Assembly: GCA_017524445.1 (NCBI GenBank)
Contig: JAFXVP010000057.1
Location: forward strand, 1 to 49,271
From: Clostridia bacterium
GTDB taxonomy: Bacteria; Bacillota; Clostridia; Christensenellales; CAG-138
Direction: 5' to 3'
Length of the DNA stretch: 49,271 bases
Positions within the stretch are counted from its first letter, which is position 1, and every line of letters begins with the position of its first letter. The position numbers and the translations under genes were made by a program. The notes below the pieces were generated by a model. The model was not told the DNA's origin. It did not search any database and saw only the letters and a list, made by a program, of their open reading frames with translations. Below are positions 49,129-49,271 of the stretch, piece by piece.

Positions 49129-49174
49129 ACTCCGACTCTGAAGGCCGCACGTTCAAATCGTGTCAGGCACGCCA
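49129..49174 (+). pseudogene. 3' half of the split host tRNA-Arg(CCG) (attR)
   Basis: The sequence starts with the 16-bp core shared with 40942-40957, then continues as CCGCACG-TTCAAAT-CGTGT-CAGGCAC-GCCA, a complete T arm, acceptor strand and CCA. Its 3' anticodon strand TCTGA pairs with the TCAGA of the fragment at 40911, not with the ACAGA of the intact tRNA at 40994, which shows that these two fragments were once one gene. Confidence 0.85.
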
Positions 49175-49210
49175 TACAGAATACCCGCCTTTACGGCGGG
49201 TATTCTGTAT
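49174..49210 (+). terminator. Terminator of the original host tRNA gene
   Basis: ATACAGAATACCCGCC and GGCGGGTATTCTGTAT form a 16-bp perfect stem with a TTTAC loop directly after the CCA. The remaining bases to 49271 show no feature. Confidence 0.75.
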
Positions 49211-49271
49211 GTTGCGCTTTTTGAGCGCATATTTGAACGTCGTTCACTTAGACGGCGAAGCCGGATGCTCG

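Larger units (their letters stand above)
40958..49144. mobile_element. Integrase-less genomic island in tRNA-Arg(CCG), about 8.2 kb
   Basis: The island is bounded by a 16-bp direct repeat (ACTCCGACTCTGAAGG at 40942-40957 and 49129-49144) that includes the anticodon. It carries its own complete tRNA-Arg(CCG) near the left end, three pairs of TGACTACA sites (two pairs left, one pair right) with 11-bp spacing, and about a dozen small plus-strand genes. Its DNA is visibly richer in A+T than the flanks. Insertion at the anticodon arm is a known target class of tyrosine recombinases. No recombinase, relaxase or replication gene is seen, so it is either a decayed element or one moved in trans by another element's integrase. 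Confidence 0.8.

Noticed and set aside
40994..49174. Simple model in which the island ends at the 3' end of the intact tRNA (45-base imperfect repeat 41026-41070 and 49130-49174)
   Set aside because: The repeat has three mismatches, and the right half pairs correctly with the fragment at 40911, not with the intact tRNA. The split-gene model explains all three pieces; the simple model leaves the left fragment unexplained. It is not fully excluded.
1..49271. CRISPR array, rRNA genes, plasmid or phage replication origin
   Set aside because: No regularly spaced repeats with unique spacers, no rRNA sequence, and no replication initiator or iteron set were seen.

Overview
The window looks like the chromosome of a GC-rich member of the Clostridia/Firmicutes, probably gut-associated. 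Reasons: strong GGAGG-type ribosome binding sites, TTGACA-17-TATAAT promoters, lipoproteins with long Thr-Pro-Glu linkers, a TagF-type teichoic acid polymerase domain, DegV/YloV fatty-acid kinase proteins and a tRNA-borne gene island. The exact lineage cannot be read from the sequence; Christensenellales-like is only a guess.

Layout. (1) 1-7870, plus strand: a xylose/xyloside module with an ABC sugar importer (binding protein cut by the window edge, two permeases), xylulokinase, xylose isomerase, then a second unit with a GPH-family sugar symporter and a PIG-L deacetylase. (2) 7936-9303, minus strand: a membrane-anchored hydrolase and a small membrane protein. (3) 9400-21324, minus strand: eleven tightly packed genes behind one good promoter. 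They encode two acyl-AMP ligases (one with a C-terminal carrier domain), two PlsC acyltransferases, a free acyl carrier protein, an LRAT-phosphopantetheinyl transferase fusion, two membrane-anchored alpha/beta hydrolases, FakB (DegV), a GPH-type MFS transporter and FakA. No ketosynthase is present, so this reads as a fatty-acid/lysolipid capture, activation and re-acylation system rather than de novo synthesis. (4) 21497-24179: an Ldh2-type dehydrogenase and glycerol kinase. (5) 24263-33904: a lamin-tail protein with an Ogt methyltransferase, a repeat-rich intergenic region, a four-repeat lipoprotein, hypB - large flavin/Fe-S oxidoreductase - hypA, a zinc-ribbon TPR-like membrane protein and a lipoprotein. 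(6) 34059-40862: a GT2-TagF fusion, a ThrE-type exporter, a YbaK-like deacylase and two tandemly duplicated polysaccharide deacetylase lipoproteins, each with its own promoter and terminator.

(7) 40911-49174: a lower-GC island of about 8.2 kb inserted in the anticodon arm of a tRNA-Arg(CCG) gene. The two halves of the host tRNA lie at 40911-40957 and 49129-49174 and share a 16-bp core. Just inside the left end the island carries a complete tRNA-Arg(CCG), which can be transcribed from the host tRNA promoter and so replace the broken gene. Three pairs of TGACTACA sites spaced exactly 11 bp apart flank the cargo, as expected for recombinase arm sites, but no integrase, relaxase or replication gene is visible. 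The cargo is a five-member array of uncharacterised paralogous proteins, two different metallophosphoesterases, a 444-aa unknown protein, a DUF6870-like protein, a possible nuclease-fold protein, and a SLOG-like protein preceded by a strongly structured candidate RNA with its own promoter and terminator.

The two best candidates for something undescribed are the lipid-capture operon with its LRAT-PPTase fusion, and the integrase-less, tRNA-carrying island with its paralogue array and structured RNA.
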